This document shows, piece by piece, positions 6,533 through 13,906 of a stretch of 33,349 nucleotides of DNA. The translations under genes and the position numbers were made by a program. The stretch's first letter is position 1. Every line of letters begins with the position of its first letter. The stretch is from Pseudomonas gessardii (lineage in GTDB: Bacteria > Pseudomonadota > Gammaproteobacteria > Pseudomonadales > Pseudomonadaceae), in NCBI RefSeq assembly GCF_001983165.1, contig NZ_MNPU01000062.1:1-33349 (forward strand), read 5' to 3'. Below the pieces are notes generated by a model. That model made no database searches and was not told the origin of the DNA. It saw only the letters and a program-made list of their open reading frames with translations.

Positions 6533-7249
6533 GTGCAACAAGGCAGAGCAGGGGTCGAACGGTGGGCTTGGAGGCGCACGCACTGCTGCCTGGTCTTGCT
6601 GTTGGCCTGGATGTGGCTGCCACTGCCCAGGGTGCAAGCGGGGGAGCCGCCGTTGTTGCGCCTGGATCTGCCTGCGCAAGACCTGGCGCCCGCCCTGGAA
6701 GCTTTCAGCCGGGCCACCGGGATGGCTGTGCTGGTGGACCGCGAGTTGAGCGATGGACGACGTTCGATGGGTGTGCACGGGCACTACAGCGCCCAGCAGG
6801 CCCTGGGCCTGTTACTGACAGGGAGTGGCCTGATGGCGCGTTACGCACGCAGTGATGCATTCACCCTGCAGGTGCCTGAAGTCAGCCAGCCGCTGGCCAG
6901 TCGCGGGGTATCGCCACGTAACGCCGCACGGCTCAACCGCAGTTATGCCAGCGCCGTGCAGCAGGCCGTCGAAGCCAGCCTGTGCCGTTCACCCTTGACC
7001 CGCCCCGGCAGTTTCCGGGCGCTGGTGCAGGTCTGGGTCAACCGTGACGGATTGATTGAACACAGCCGCCTGGTCAGCTCCACTGGCGATGTACTGCGTG
7101 ATGAAGCGCTGGTGCGCAGCCTCGGCAGCACATGGATAGAGCGCCCGGCACCCAGCTCGATGCGGTTGCCGTTGACCCTGCTTTTAATGCCCGATACCAC
7201 AGGAAAACGCATGGAATGCACAGCACGGCAAGGAGCTTCCGGGGCATGA
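6533..7249 (+). CDS. vreA: VreA-like receptor-like signalling protein (STN domain, no TonB-receptor barrel)
   Basis: A 238-residue exported protein from a GTG at 6533. An in-frame TGA at 6506 leaves no better upstream start. After a signal peptide (about residues 1-36, ending RVQA) comes an STN domain (about 42-115: LDLPAQDLAPALEAFSRATG and HGHYSAQQALGLLLTGSGL), the signalling fold of siderophore receptors. The C-terminal part (about 138-225) looks like a TonB C-terminal domain (FRALVQVWVNRDGLIEHSRL). No beta-barrel is present. In P. aeruginosa, VreA is the receptor-like element of the PUMA3 cell-surface signalling system, with VreI and VreR. Here the stop overlaps the vreI start (ATGA) and hxc genes follow, matching that locus. 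The inducing signal is unknown. Confidence 0.87.
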   Translation: MQQGRAGVERWAWRRTHCCLVLLLAWMWLPLPRVQAGEPPLLRLDLPAQDLAPALEAFSRATGMAVLVDRELSDGRRSMGVHGHYSAQQALGLLLTGSGLMARYARSDAFTLQVPEVSQPLASRGVSPRNAARLNRSYASAVQQAVEASLCRSPLTRPGSFRALVQVWVNRDGLIEHSRLVSSTGDVLRDEALVRSLGSTWIERPAPSSMRLPLTLLLMPDTTGKRMECTARQGASGA

Positions 7250-7791
7250 AGGATACCGGGCACACGCCAATGGTCAGGTTGTTCCTGGCCTCCTACGAGG
7301 ACTTCAAGGTGCGTTTGCGCAAGCGCCTGGGGTCGGAGGATCTGGCCAATGACGTCCTGCATGAAACCTACCTGCGGGTCGACCGCATGGACATGCCGGC
7401 GAACCTGCAACAACCCAATGCCTATCTGTACCGCATGGCCCTGAACATTGCGGCCGACCGGCGCCAGGCCGATGCCCGCCTGCTGACCGGCAGCGAAGTC
7501 GAGGAGTTGCTCAATATCAGCGATGAAGCCCTGGACCCCTCGCGGGTGGTGGGTGGCCAGAAAGAAATCCAGTCCCTGCTCAAAGCCCTCTACGAACTGC
7601 CTGCCCGGCGGCGCAAGATCCTTATCGCCGCGCGCCTGGAGGAAGCGCCACACCTGGAAATCTCCCAGCGTTTCGGCATTTCCACACGCATGGTCGAGAA
7701 GGAAATCAAGGCCGCCCTGGGGCATTGCGCCCAGCGTCTGGAAAGAAAAGTCATCCAGCGGTTCGGTCCCGGCGCCGGAAAACCGTCTTAG
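7246..7791 (+). CDS. vreI: VreI-like ECF sigma factor
   Basis: A 181-residue ECF sigma factor. I start at the ATG at 7246, which overlaps the vreA stop and follows aaggag, not at the longer in-frame start at 7132. Region 2 spans about residues 10-75 (DLANDVLHETYLRVDRM, then AYLYRMALNIAADRRQ). Region 4 spans about 115-170 (LPARRRKILIAARLEE, then ISQRFGISTRMVEKEIKAAL), giving the recognition helix. It should direct RNA polymerase to vre/hxc-type promoters when freed from VreR, as VreI does in P. aeruginosa, where it is made under phosphate starvation. It is translationally coupled to vreA; vreR follows after 36 bases. Confidence 0.9.
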   Translation: MKDTGHTPMVRLFLASYEDFKVRLRKRLGSEDLANDVLHETYLRVDRMDMPANLQQPNAYLYRMALNIAADRRQADARLLTGSEVEELLNISDEALDPSRVVGGQKEIQSLLKALYELPARRRKILIAARLEEAPHLEISQRFGISTRMVEKEIKAALGHCAQRLERKVIQRFGPGAGKPS

Positions 7792-7827
7792 TGTTGAGTC
7801 CCTGATAATCCGTGAGTACCTGCGCGC

Positions 7828-8748
7828 TTGAATATTTTTAGCTTTCCCACTTCCCGGGATACGCCCGACAGCCGATTGCACGGTGAAGCGCGCGACTGGC
7901 TGGTCCTCCTGACCTCGGGCCAGGCAACCGTGGCCGATGCCAAGGCCCTGCGCCAGTGGTGCGCCCAGAGCCCCGAGCATGCCCAGGCCTTCGAACAGGC
8001 CAAGCGACTGTGGCAACAATTGACCCCGGCGCTGACCGAGGCCCAGGCCCCCCGGCACTTTGGCCGAAGGGCGTTCCTCGGCGGGGCGCTTGCGGCCTCG
8101 GCGGCCCTGGTGATGGTGCACATCAGCGTGCCCGGTGGTTTTGCCGGCTTGGGCGCCGACTACCACACCGCAGTGGGCGAGCAGCGGCGGGTGGACTTGC
8201 GCGAGGGCATCAGCCTGGAGCTCAACACCCAGACCCGCATCAGCCGGCGCGAGCAGGGCATCGAATTGCTTGAAGGCGAGGTCGAGGTGCAGGTGGCACA
8301 GCCGCTGACCGTACAGGCAGGGGCGGGCTGGCTGAGCGCGAGCCAGGCGCGCTTCAATGTGCGCAACACCGACCACAGTGTGTGCGTGACCTGCATTGAA
8401 GGCTGGCTGGCGGTTGAAGTGCAGGGGCGCAGCGTGCGCCTGGACAGCGGGCGCCAGTTGACCTACGACGCGGCCGGGCTGGGCCCCGTGGTGACGGTGG
8501 ACACCGACGCCGTGATCGCCTGGCGGGAACAGGTGCTGGTATTTAATAACGCCACACTGGATACGGTGATCGACGAGATCAACCGCTACCGCCCAGGGAT
8601 GTTGGTATTGCTCAACCGCGAACTGGGCAAGCGCCGGGTGCAGGCGCGCTTCAGTCTCGAACAACTGCCGGGCGTGGCGTTGCTGATCCGCGATGCCTAT
8701 GGGGCCAAATGCACGGAACTGCCGGGCGGGGTGGTGTTGCTCAGCTAG
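7828..8748 (+). CDS. vreR: VreR-like FecR-family anti-sigma factor
   Basis: A 306-residue FecR-like regulator. The only usable start is TTG at 7828, because an in-frame TGA lies at 7813 and no ATG or GTG follows before conserved sequence. No good ribosome-binding site is visible, so translation may depend on vreI. An N-terminal cytoplasmic DUF4880-type domain (about 17-68, EARDWLVLLTSGQATVADAK) precedes a single membrane segment (82-101) headed by GRRAFLGG. The periplasmic part has a FecR domain (about 114-210) and a C-terminal STN-like segment (NATLDTVIDEINRYRPG). In the family it holds the ECF sigma factor at the membrane and passes on the receptor's signal. It ends convergent with hxcW, 31 bases away. 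Confidence 0.87.
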   Translation: MNIFSFPTSRDTPDSRLHGEARDWLVLLTSGQATVADAKALRQWCAQSPEHAQAFEQAKRLWQQLTPALTEAQAPRHFGRRAFLGGALAASAALVMVHISVPGGFAGLGADYHTAVGEQRRVDLREGISLELNTQTRISRREQGIELLEGEVEVQVAQPLTVQAGAGWLSASQARFNVRNTDHSVCVTCIEGWLAVEVQGRSVRLDSGRQLTYDAAGLGPVVTVDTDAVIAWREQVLVFNNATLDTVIDEINRYRPGMLVLLNRELGKRRVQARFSLEQLPGVALLIRDAYGAKCTELPGGVVLLS

Positions 8749-8779
8749 CCCTGGAGACGGGGGGCCGCTCGCCACAGGT

Positions 8780-9388
8780 TCAGTCCAACGGCCCCAGCAC
8801 CTGGCGATAGCGCTCCACCCCCTGGGGCGTCTGGCGCACCAGGGTGATTTCCATCCCCAATGGATTGTCCTGGCGATTGCCGCTCAACTGCCGCCAGCCT
8901 TTCTCGTTGTCCCACACCCGCACTTGCAGGTCGCTGACCTGGCTCAACACCGCCACCGCCTCCTTGGGCGCCGGCAGCGGATAGCGATCCCGCGCCGGTG
9001 CGGCAGCGCGGTACAAGGTGTCGCCCTTGAGCCACCACCGCACCCGTTGCAGGCCGTCGCCGGGGGTTGGCGCGCTGCGGATCAGCTCCAGACGAAAGCC
9101 CTGGCTGTCGGAGCTGCGCACGGTCACCGCCGGCAAGGCGTCGGCGGCGGGAGGCTGGTCCTCGGTGGGTGGCGCAGCCAGTTCCACCCCGGCGCGCAGG
9201 CTGACGTCCAGTTGCAGCTGGTTCAGGGCGCGCAGCAGGCCCTGGGTCTGTTCGGTGCTGGCCTGCAAGTGGGCGTCGGCGCGGGTTACGCTGTCCAGGC
9301 CGCGCCAGGCAATCAGGCTGACCACCGCCATCAGCATGATCGCCACCATCACTTCGATCAGGGTAAAGCCTTGCTGCTCGCGGTTCAT
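8780..9388 (-). CDS. hxcW: Type II secretion minor pseudopilin GspJ (HxcW)
   Basis: A 202-residue protein with a class III prepilin leader: MNREQQG|FTLIEV, cleavage after Gly7, Glu5 of the mature protein present (residue 12), then a hydrophobic helix to about residue 28. Length and the C-terminal VRVWDNEKGWRQL segment fit GspJ. In the family it sits with GspH, GspI and GspK at the pseudopilus tip. It overlaps the hxcU stop by four bases (ATGA), so both minus-strand genes are one unit. Order and orientation match P. aeruginosa hxcW (PA0677). Processing requires a prepilin peptidase (PilD/XcpA), not encoded here. Confidence 0.88.
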   Translation of the reverse strand: MNREQQGFTLIEVMVAIMLMAVVSLIAWRGLDSVTRADAHLQASTEQTQGLLRALNQLQLDVSLRAGVELAAPPTEDQPPAADALPAVTVRSSDSQGFRLELIRSAPTPGDGLQRVRWWLKGDTLYRAAAPARDRYPLPAPKEAVAVLSQVSDLQVRVWDNEKGWRQLSGNRQDNPLGMEITLVRQTPQGVERYRQVLGPLD

Positions 9389-9846
9389 GGCTGGCTCACC
9401 ACGCGCAAGGTGCCGGCTGCATCACGTTGCAGGCTGAGGCCGTGTTGCCCGTCCGAGAGCCACACCTGCAGCGGCGGAGTGATCCATTCGGCATTCAGCA
9501 CCAGGGTCTGCCGGGGTTCGATCCGCACCAGCATCGGCGTGGTATCCCAGGCCCGTGGGCGCAGTTGTGGGTCATCCTTGAAGTCCTCCAGCCCCCGGCC
9601 ATCGTCGCGGCGGCGGCTCAAATGGTAGCCCTTGGCATCGGCACGCCAGGTGATCGTGCGGCCATCGGCACGGGCTTCGGCCTGGGCGATCTGCAGCACC
9701 TGGCTCAGGCGCTCGGCGTCCTTGCGCAAGCGGTGCAAGGGGTCGGGCTTGATGCTCAGGCTGATGGCCGCGCTGGCAATGCCGATGATCACCAGCACCA
9801 CCATCAACTCGATCAAGGTGAACCCCTGTTGCCGGCGATTCGTCAT
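9385..9846 (-). CDS. hxcU: Type II secretion minor pseudopilin GspH (HxcU)
   Basis: A 153-residue protein from the ATG at 9846. This start gives the short prepilin leader MTNRRQQG|FTLIEL, with cleavage after Gly8 and mature Glu5 present; the longer in-frame start at 10110 would bury the leader. A hydrophobic helix follows (about 13-30), then the heptad-rich DAERLSQVLQIAQAEARADG segment typical of GspH. It is divergent from hxcP across 90 bases and forms a coupled pair with hxcW. It would be a minor tip component of the pseudopilus. Confidence 0.88.
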   Translation of the reverse strand: MTNRRQQGFTLIELMVVLVIIGIASAAISLSIKPDPLHRLRKDAERLSQVLQIAQAEARADGRTITWRADAKGYHLSRRRDDGRGLEDFKDDPQLRPRAWDTTPMLVRIEPRQTLVLNAEWITPPLQVWLSDGQHGLSLQRDAAGTLRVVSQP

Positions 9847-9936
9847 GGGTGTGCCCTCAACGGGATCTGCCACTGAAATAAAACCGTGAGAATTGCCCTG
9901 TAGGCTGTCTGCACGGACAAACAGGAGGTCCCGCCC

Positions 9937-10368
9937 ATGGCATTCATCCATCGCGTATCTGCCGCCCACGGCATCCAGGCCCTGGCCGTGCTGGCGACGC
10001 TGGCCGGGGTCGCTACATGGACACCGTTGCTGCTGACGTCTGCCGAGTCCCATACCCCGGCGCTTGCCCCCCAGGCATTGGCGGCGCGCAGTGATAACCC
10101 GGCGCTGCAATGGTTTGCCGACATGCCGGCGGCCCTGCAGATCAAGGTCTCCGGGGTGCTGGCCGGCGCCCAGGGCGCGGTGGCGATTCTCAGCCTCAAC
10201 GACGGGCCGCCGCGCAGCTTTCTAGCGGGTGAACGCCTCAGTCCCGGCGTGCGCCTGGCGGCCATCGAGGGCGACGGGGTGGTGATCGAGCGCGGCGCTG
10301 AAAAGGTCCGGGTCAACCTCGACAAGTTGCCCGATGCCCCGGCCTTGCCCCGGCTCACTCGGCCGTAA
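9937..10368 (+). CDS. hxcP: Type II secretion inner-membrane protein GspC (HxcP)
   Basis: A 143-residue protein from the ATG at 9937, after caggagg. One N-terminal membrane segment (about 13-34) is followed by a linker and a compact HR domain (about 65-130: KVSGVLAGAQGAVAILSLNDG, then FLAGERLSPGVRLAAIEGDGVVIERG). No PDZ or coiled-coil domain follows, so it is shorter than classical GspC. In the family it links the inner-membrane platform to the secretin periplasmic domains. Its 3' end overlaps the 3' end of hxcV by 14 bases on the opposite strand. It stands alone on the plus strand between minus-strand pseudopilin genes, as in P. aeruginosa. Confidence 0.87.
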   Translation: MAFIHRVSAAHGIQALAVLATLAGVATWTPLLLTSAESHTPALAPQALAARSDNPALQWFADMPAALQIKVSGVLAGAQGAVAILSLNDGPPRSFLAGERLSPGVRLAAIEGDGVVIERGAEKVRVNLDKLPDAPALPRLTRP

Positions 10369-10747
10369 CCTGCTTTAACGCCGGCGCGCGGGCCACCAGG
10401 GTCTCAAGGCGCGCCAGGGGCGGCGCCTCGCGTGTGGCGTCCAGCACTTGCACGCTGACTTTCCACAGGTCGCCAGCGCCTGCCACCACCTGTTCACAGC
10501 GCAGTTTCAAACGGCCCTGGTCGCACTCGAATGTCTTGCGCCCGGGGCTGGCGCGGCCCTCCAGACGCAGTTGCGCCAGGCGACTCTGGGCCGCCAGCAT
10601 GGCGATGGACTTGTCGCGCAACAGGCCATTGCTCTGGGTCATCAACCCCGCCACCCGCACCGCCGCCGCCATGGCCACGGCGATAATCGCCAGGGCCACC
10701 AGCACCTCGATCAGGGTGAAACCTTGGTTCCTATTGCGGGCGCGCAT
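10355..10747 (-). CDS. hxcV: Type II secretion minor pseudopilin GspI (HxcV)
   Basis: A 130-residue protein with the prepilin leader MRARNRNQG|FTLIEV, cleavage after Gly9, mature Glu5 present, and a hydrophobic helix to about residue 30. The NGLLRDKSIAMLAAQSRLAQLRLEG segment and length fit GspI, which nucleates the pseudopilus tip complex with GspJ and GspK. It is convergent with hxcP, sharing 14 coding bases, and divergent from hxcT across 148 bases. Confidence 0.88.
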   Translation of the reverse strand: MRARNRNQGFTLIEVLVALAIIAVAMAAAVRVAGLMTQSNGLLRDKSIAMLAAQSRLAQLRLEGRASPGRKTFECDQGRLKLRCEQVVAGAGDLWKVSVQVLDATREAPPLARLETLVARAPALKQVTAE

Positions 10748-10895
10748 GGCTTGCTCAATGCCGGGAAACAGGCCCGCAGACTAGCCCTTGCACTTGACCG
10801 ATTGGCGACCAAAGCTCCCGAGGATTTTCAATACGCCTGACATGTTGTCTTGCAACACTGCGCGACGAAAAGCACTCAAGCCAAGGAATGTCGAG

Positions 10896-11345
10896 ATGGA
10901 TATCGCGCACTTCACATCCACCCCGCGAGGCGCTCGTGGCCAGCGTGGCTTTACCCTGATCGAGATCATGGTGGTGGTGGTCATTCTCGGGATCCTCGCC
11001 GCCATGGTGGTGCCCAAGGTGCTCGACCGCCCCGACCAGGCGCGCGCCACGGCCGCCCGGCAAGACATCGGTGGCCTGATGCAGGCGCTGAAACTCTACC
11101 GCCTGGACCACGGCAGCTATCCGAACCAGACCCAGGGCCTCAAGGTCCTGGTCGAGCGCCCGGCCGATGGGAAGAACAGCAACTGGCGCGCCTACCTCGA
11201 ACGCTTGCCCAACGACCCCTGGGGCCGCCCGTACCAGTACCTCAACCCTGGCGCCAACGGTGAAGTCGATGTGTTCTCCCTGGGCGCCGACGGCCAACCG
11301 GACGGTGAGGGCGTGAATGCCGATATCGGCTCCTGGCAGTTGTAA
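10896..11345 (+). CDS. hxcT: Type II secretion major pseudopilin GspG (HxcT)
   Basis: A 149-residue protein. I choose the ATG at 10896, with aagga 8 bases before it, over the in-frame 10788 start. The leader ends RGQRG|FTLIEIMVVVVILGILAAMVVP: cleavage after Gly18, mature Glu5 at residue 23. The mature part carries the GspG hallmarks: DIGGLMQALKLYRLDHGSYP, TQGLKVLVERP, then DPWGRPYQYLNPG and a final GADGQPDGEG with acidic residues that bind calcium in the family. It builds the pseudopilus that pushes substrates through the secretin. It starts the long plus-strand run hxcT-X-Y-Z-Q-R-S; promoter elements in 10748-10895 are not clear to me. Confidence 0.93.
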   Translation: MDIAHFTSTPRGARGQRGFTLIEIMVVVVILGILAAMVVPKVLDRPDQARATAARQDIGGLMQALKLYRLDHGSYPNQTQGLKVLVERPADGKNSNWRAYLERLPNDPWGRPYQYLNPGANGEVDVFSLGADGQPDGEGVNADIGSWQL

Positions 11346-11353
11346 GGCGCGCC

Positions 11354-12277
11354 ATGAACAGCCATTTGCCCAGAGCGGCGAAGCAGCGCGGCATGGCGAT
11401 TATCAGCGCGTTGCTGATCGCCGCCGTGGTGGCGGTGCTTGCCGGGGCCATGCTCACCCGCCAGAGCGTGTTCACCCGCAGCCTTGAGGCCGAACAACTG
11501 CGGGTCCAGGGCAGTTGGTTGTTGCAGGGCGCGCTGCAGGCCAGCCGGCAACAGTTGTGGGACGCGCGGCGCAAAGAGGTGCTGACCCGTCTCGACCAGC
11601 CCTGGGCGCGCCCCTTTGCCGGGGTGGTCGAAGGGCGCCTGGATGACGAGCAGGGCAAGTTCAACCTGCGCAATCTGGTCAGCCAGCAGCAGCCGGATGT
11701 GGCGCAGTTGCAGAGTTTCCAGCGTCTGTGCCAGTTGCTCGGCATCGACCCCAACACCAGCCAGCGCATCAGCCAACGGGTGCTTGCCTCCTATGCGCAG
11801 CGCGCGGGTGGCAGTGACGTGAGCAGCCTGCGCAGCACCTCGCCCGAGGCCGCGCAGACCTTGCTGCCGGCCAGGGCGCCGATGTTGCGCAGCCTTGACG
11901 ACCTTGCCCTTGAGCCGGGGGTGCAGCAACGCCTGGCGGCCTATGTCAGCGTGTTGCCCGACAACACCTGGGTCAATGGCAATACGGCCAGCGCCGAAGT
12001 GCTCAGTGCGGTGGTGCCGGGGCTCAGCCTGTCCCAGGCCCAGGGGCTGGTGGCCGAGCGGGACAGCGGGCGCTGGTTTATCAACCGCGGGGATTTCGTC
12101 AACCGCCTGCGCATGCCGCAGTTGCTGGTGGACTCGGTGCAGGTGGGAATCACCAGTGAGTGGTTCCGCTGGCACGGCCGCGCGCGGCGCGAGCAGCGGC
12201 GGGTGGCGGTCGAAGCGTTGTTGTATCGCCCTGAAGACCGGCAACCCCAAGTGATCTGGTGGCGGGTGGGCGCATGA
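11354..12277 (+). CDS. hxcX: Type II secretion minor pseudopilin GspK (HxcX)
   Basis: A 307-residue protein eight bases after hxcT. The leader is RAAKQRG|MAIISALLIAAVVAV: cleavage after Gly13, with Ser instead of Glu at mature position 5, as is usual for GspK, which caps the pseudopilus. The mature domain has the GspK signature GRLDDEQGKFNLRNLV and later WVNGNTASAEVLSAVVPGLSL. Its stop overlaps the hxcY start (ATGA). Confidence 0.92.
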   Translation: MNSHLPRAAKQRGMAIISALLIAAVVAVLAGAMLTRQSVFTRSLEAEQLRVQGSWLLQGALQASRQQLWDARRKEVLTRLDQPWARPFAGVVEGRLDDEQGKFNLRNLVSQQQPDVAQLQSFQRLCQLLGIDPNTSQRISQRVLASYAQRAGGSDVSSLRSTSPEAAQTLLPARAPMLRSLDDLALEPGVQQRLAAYVSVLPDNTWVNGNTASAEVLSAVVPGLSLSQAQGLVAERDSGRWFINRGDFVNRLRMPQLLVDSVQVGITSEWFRWHGRARREQRRVAVEALLYRPEDRQPQVIWWRVGA

Positions 12278-13386
12278 CGCGCTTGCGCATTGCCTTGCCG
12301 CCGCTGGCCCAACTGAGCGCCGAAAGCCTGGTGCACTACGCCTGGTTGGACCGCGCCGGGCAGGTCAGCCGGCAAGGTCAGGCCAGCCTTGGGCAGTTGG
12401 CGCAACCGCGCAAGAGCCTGGCGGCCGAGTGTTTCCTGCATCCCCGGGACAGTTTGCTGAGCAGCTTGGAGTTGCCGCAACTGCCGCCCGCTAAAGTGGC
12501 GGCAGCCGTGGCCTGCGCGGCCCAGGCGCTGATCCTCGGCCCGGTCGCGCAAATGCAGGTGGTCCACAGCCCACGGCAGAGCAACGGCCAGGTGCAAGTG
12601 GGCTGGCTGCCGACGGCTGGCCTGGAACAGTTGCAGCGGGTCCTGGCCCAGGTGCCTATCAGTTTGCGCGGCCTGTACCCGGCGCCCTATGCCTTGCCTG
12701 TGCCGCCGGCGGGGCATTTGAGCGTGGCCTGCGTCGACGGGCATCTACTGCTGCGCCAGAGCCTGCACCAGAGCGCCTTGCATCCCCTGGGCCCACAGGC
12801 CCTGGCGGAACTGGTGCAGGCTGGCGCGCAGTTGCATCAGGTCGATGAACACACGCCCGCGCGCTGGCAGGGTGTGGTCCCCGCCTGGGGCTTGCATGGC
12901 CGCCTCAAGCGTGCCAGCAGCGGTGGCTGGGGCCGGGCGCTGGGGCTCAGTGCCCTGGCGGTGGCGGTCTGGACCCTGGGCCTGAACCTGTATGCCGCGC
13001 GCCAGGTGGACGAAGGGCAACAGCTCAAGGCGCGGATGATTGCCCAGGTCAAGCAGGCCTTCCCGCACTTGCCGGTGATCCTCAATCCGCTGCAACAGGC
13101 CCGGCAGCAACTGGCCGCCGGGCAAGGCGCCACCGCCGATCCCGGCCAGCGTTTCAGCAGCCTGTTGCAACTGGCGGGCAACCACCTGCCGTTTATGGTC
13201 GGCAGCGTCCAGGCGTTGGCATTTGATCAAGGCCGGTTGCACCTGGAGCTGTTGCCCGACAGTCGCAGCCCGGCCGCCCCAGGGGAGTGGCAGGCGGCGT
13301 TGACCGAGGCGGGTTTCGCTGCCACCCGCGATGAGCACGGCTGGACCCTCGGGCCGCTCGACAACACGGGAGGCGCCGATGAGTAA
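12274..13386 (+). CDS. hxcY: Type II secretion inner-membrane protein GspL (HxcY)
   Basis: A 370-residue protein from the ATG at 12274, overlapping the hxcX stop. The cytoplasmic part (about 1-220) is the actin-like GspL domain that binds the GspE ATPase. A single membrane segment (about 222-244, LGLSALAVAVWTLGLNLYA) leads to a ferredoxin-like periplasmic domain (about 300-365). The sequence is divergent from Xcp-type GspL, so the call leans on topology, length and operon position as well as similarity. Its 3' end overlaps hxcZ by eight bases. Confidence 0.87.
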   Translation: MTRLRIALPPLAQLSAESLVHYAWLDRAGQVSRQGQASLGQLAQPRKSLAAECFLHPRDSLLSSLELPQLPPAKVAAAVACAAQALILGPVAQMQVVHSPRQSNGQVQVGWLPTAGLEQLQRVLAQVPISLRGLYPAPYALPVPPAGHLSVACVDGHLLLRQSLHQSALHPLGPQALAELVQAGAQLHQVDEHTPARWQGVVPAWGLHGRLKRASSGGWGRALGLSALAVAVWTLGLNLYAARQVDEGQQLKARMIAQVKQAFPHLPVILNPLQQARQQLAAGQGATADPGQRFSSLLQLAGNHLPFMVGSVQALAFDQGRLHLELLPDSRSPAAPGEWQAALTEAGFAATRDEHGWTLGPLDNTGGADE

Positions 13387-13906
13387 GTTCAGCTATCCGC
13401 ACCTGCGCGGCCAGCTCCAGGGATTCTGGAGCGGCCTGGCCCTGCGCGAAAAACGCCTGCTCGGCGGCAGCGGGGCGGTACTGGCGGGCTTTTTGGTGTG
13501 GTTGCTGCTGATTGAGCCGCCCTTGCAGCAGATTGATTTCTGGCAGGCCGAAACCCCCAAGCTGCGCACCCAGGCCGCCACCTTGCAGGTGCTGCTGCAG
13601 GGCGCCAGTGCCGGTGCGCGCGCCGGGCAAGACCTGGAAGGCGCGCTGCGCCAGGCGCTCGACGCTGCCGGACTTAAAGACCGCTATCAGTTGCAGGGCG
13701 TGGCGCCCGCCGGTTGGCGCCTGACTTTTACCGACGCGCCGGCGGATGCGCTGGTTGGTTGGCTGCTGACCAGCCCGCGCGCATTTTCCCTGGAGGTGTC
13801 CCACGCGCGCTTGCAGCGTGTGGGCGATACCCCAGAAAACCCGGCCGGCAGCGTGTCCGGGACCGTTCGCATGGATCAGGCGCCTGGCGCTAAGGAAGCT
13901 TCATGA
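13379..13906 (+). CDS. hxcZ: Type II secretion inner-membrane protein GspM (HxcZ)
   Basis: A 175-residue protein from the ATG at 13379, inside the end of hxcY. It has a short cytoplasmic N-terminus with the GspM-like LALREKRLLGG, one membrane segment (about 28-46) and a periplasmic domain (about 75-165). GspM partners GspL in the inner-membrane platform. Its stop overlaps the hxcQ start (ATGA). Sequence similarity in this family is low; position and topology carry much of the call. Confidence 0.87.
   Translation: MSKFSYPHLRGQLQGFWSGLALREKRLLGGSGAVLAGFLVWLLLIEPPLQQIDFWQAETPKLRTQAATLQVLLQGASAGARAGQDLEGALRQALDAAGLKDRYQLQGVAPAGWRLTFTDAPADALVGWLLTSPRAFSLEVSHARLQRVGDTPENPAGSVSGTVRMDQAPGAKEAS

Noticed and set aside
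6943..8775. 610-codon open frame on the minus strand antisense to vreA-vreI-vreR
   Set aside because: It lies opposite three well-supported genes and is His/Gln/Ala-rich with no domain; long antisense frames are expected in GC-rich DNA.
9847..9936. CTGTAGG / CTGCACG as a PhoB box between hxcU and hxcP
   Set aside because: The heptamers match the consensus at only 4 and 3 of 7, and no well-placed -10 follows.
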